DNA of 64,000 bases from Taibaiella chishuiensis (GTDB lineage Bacteria; Bacteroidota; Bacteroidia; Chitinophagales; Chitinophagaceae), in the NCBI RefSeq assembly GCF_003014535.1, contig NZ_PYGD01000001.1, forward strand, positions 186,001 to 250,000, written 5' to 3'. A model generated the notes under the pieces. It worked only from the letters and a program-made list of their open reading frames with translations. It searched no databases and was not told the origin of the DNA. Positions 62,783 through 64,000 of this stretch are shown here, piece after piece. The stretch's first letter is position 1. Each line of letters starts with the position of its first letter. The translations under genes were made by a program, and so were the position numbers.

Positions 62783-64000
62783 TTATAATCCCAGATTCAG
62801 ACCAAACATGATGGTACGTGCAGGAACATAAACATAAGAAGCTTCACCATCAAAGGTAGCCTGAGGGTTCATACCTTTACGCTTAGACCAGAAAGCAGCG
62901 TTATCGACTGCAACATAAGCCCTTAAAGAGCTCAGTTTAGCTTTGCTAGCCAGAGCAGGAGAGAAGGTATAGCTCAGGTTTACGTTACGCAGGTTCAGGT
63001 AAGACGCGTCTACTAACCAACGGGAGCTAGCCTGGCCGATGTTCGGGTTGTTATACTCCAGACGTGGCAGGGAAGCACCGGTATTTTCAGGAGTCCAGCT
63101 GTTGGCAACAACATCTTTGTGGAAGTTGGTCTCACCAATGTTGATCTGACCACCACCCATCAAGCCAGAGTAAGTACCGTCGTAGTATTTACCACCTACA
63201 CCATAAGTGAAGAGGAAAGACAGTTCGAAACCTTTGTAAGACAGGGTGTTTGTAATAGCACCAGAGAAGTCAGGCATTGCAGAACCCATGTATTTCCTAG
63301 AGTTGATCGCTTCAGAATAAACAGCAGTTGTTTTCCTTGTTCCATCTTCAGCAGTATAGTAGTACAGTTCATCACCATTGGAAGCATCTACACCAGCGCT
63401 TTCAACCAGGTAGAATTCATAACGGGAGTGACCAGCTTTCAGCATGATGTTACCAGAGATAACGGAGTCACGGCCCGGAGGCATTTTGCTGATCGCATTT
63501 TTGATTTTAGTCCAGTTCAGACCAATATCCCAACGGAAGTCTTTAGACTTAACAGCAGCAATATTCAGGTTGATCTCAACGCCCCTGTTGTACATGTTCG
63601 CGATATTCTCAACACGGGAAGAGAAACCGGTAGAACGTGGGAAAGGACGGTTGTACAGCAGGTCGTTGTTACGACGATCGAAATAGTTGAATTCAACATA
63701 GATACGGTCAAACAGGTTTGCTTCGAAACCAGCATTCAGTTGTTTCTGTTTTTCCCAGGTCAACAGCGTGTTAGGCAGGGATTTAGGAATAGCAGAAGAG
63801 TTGTTACCGTTTGGTTTATCCAGGGCATACAGACCTTGCCAAGCATAGTAGTTCTGAGAACCGTCAGCATTCAGGATCTGGTTGTTACCCTGTGTACCAT
63901 AGCTTACTTTCAGTTTCAGCAGGTTCAGCCAGGAAACATCTTTCAGGAAATCTTCCCTGCTGATGTGCCATGCACCACCAACACTCCAGAAGGTACCCCA
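62783..64000 (-). CDS. SusC/RagA-family TonB-linked outer-membrane protein (partial, 3' end)
   Basis: Last 405 residues of a TonB-dependent transporter; the reading frame is open to the window edge and the 5' part lies beyond it. Barrel strands typical of SusC are visible: LKLKVSYGTQGN, LTWEKQKQLNAGFEANLF, RIYVEFNYFDRRNNDLLYNR, and the ending ARTIMFGLNLGL. It imports ligands captured by the SusD lipoprotein encoded just downstream. An internal TTG at 63763 is not the true start. Confidence 0.94.
   Translation of the reverse strand, partial: WGTFWSVGGAWHISREDFLKDVSWLNLLKLKVSYGTQGNNQILNADGSQNYYAWQGLYALDKPNGNNSSAIPKSLPNTLLTWEKQKQLNAGFEANLFDRIYVEFNYFDRRNNDLLYNRPFPRSTGFSSRVENIANMYNRGVEINLNIAAVKSKDFRWDIGLNWTKIKNAISKMPPGRDSVISGNIMLKAGHSRYEFYLVESAGVDASNGDELYYYTAEDGTRKTTAVYSEAINSRKYMGSAMPDFSGAITNTLSYKGFELSFLFTYGVGGKYYDGTYSGLMGGGQINIGETNFHKDVVANSWTPENTGASLPRLEYNNPNIGQASSRWLVDASYLNLRNVNLSYTFSPALASKAKLSSLRAYVAVDNAAFWSKRKGMNPQATFDGEASYVYVPARTIMFGLNLGL

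Noticed and set aside
62783-63763. Treating the susC segment as a complete 326-aa protein
   Set aside because: The frame stays open to the window edge with continuous SusC barrel similarity, so the gene is truncated by the window, not short.

Overview
The window reads as chromosomal DNA of a Bacteroidota (Bacteroidetes) bacterium, most likely from the Chitinophagaceae or close relatives. The basis is a SusC/SusD pair, a secreted protein ending in a gliding-motility/type-B T9SS sorting domain, BatD/BatE, a 14-gene nuo operon with separate nuoC and nuoD, and many promoters of the Bacteroidetes form TTTG-N17-20-TAnnTTTG with few Shine-Dalgarno sequences. No rRNA, tRNA, CRISPR array or intact transposase was recognised. 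The genus cannot be settled without a search.

Layout. 1-2.2 kb: a dipeptidyl-peptidase III lipoprotein. 2.4-19.2 kb: the complete respiratory complex I operon nuoABCDEFGHIJKLMN behind one strong promoter. It is interrupted by five unrelated ORFs: a four-helix-bundle (IVS-type) cassette after nuoA, an AlkD-like repair protein and a SecD-head/NTF2 fusion after nuoE, a 94-aa beta-rich protein after nuoK, and a MORN/TonB-C protein after nuoL. NuoG lacks the molybdopterin-like domain. 19.3-22.8 kb: an outer-membrane beta-barrel protein (Wzi/RemB-like), a gamma-carbonic-anhydrase-like protein, and a fatty-acid-hydroxylase pair.

22.98-34.87 kb (minus strand): the most unusual region, a tight six-gene operon. 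It encodes an Hsp70/actin-fold ATPase (873 aa), a membrane coiled-coil protein, and a 1832-aa polytopic protein that combines a SEDS (RodA/FtsW)-like membrane module with a complete penicillin-binding transpeptidase domain. Three single-pass membrane proteins follow; two of them share one N-terminal cytoplasmic domain but carry different periplasmic domains. This looks like a self-contained, apparently uncharacterised peptidoglycan-synthesis machine with its own ATPase.

35-38.8 kb: an orphan paaA, an 80-bp tandem repeat array, malate:quinone oxidoreductase and a small outer-membrane protein. 39-44.2 kb: the translation/transcription cluster rimP-nusA-infB, with a strong hairpin in the rimP leader. 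44.2-47.5 kb: small regulatory and stress genes (AraC-type regulator, SDR, RidA, CsbD, NarL-type response regulator). 47.6-51.2 kb: a 1172-aa secreted PKD/SBBP-repeat protein, followed directly by a 617-bp insertion with 24-bp terminal inverted repeats and an 8-bp target duplication but no transposase. 51.9-64 kb: an Ala/Pro-rich lipoprotein, gyrB, batD-batE, nadE, a minus-strand group yqeY-cvpA-trpG/pabA, and susD with the 3' part of susC running off the end.

Functionally the window joins electron input to the quinone pool (complex I, Mqo), envelope construction and glycan uptake (SEDS-PBP operon, Wzi-like protein, SusCD, T9SS substrate) and core information processing (rimP-nusA-infB, gyrB).
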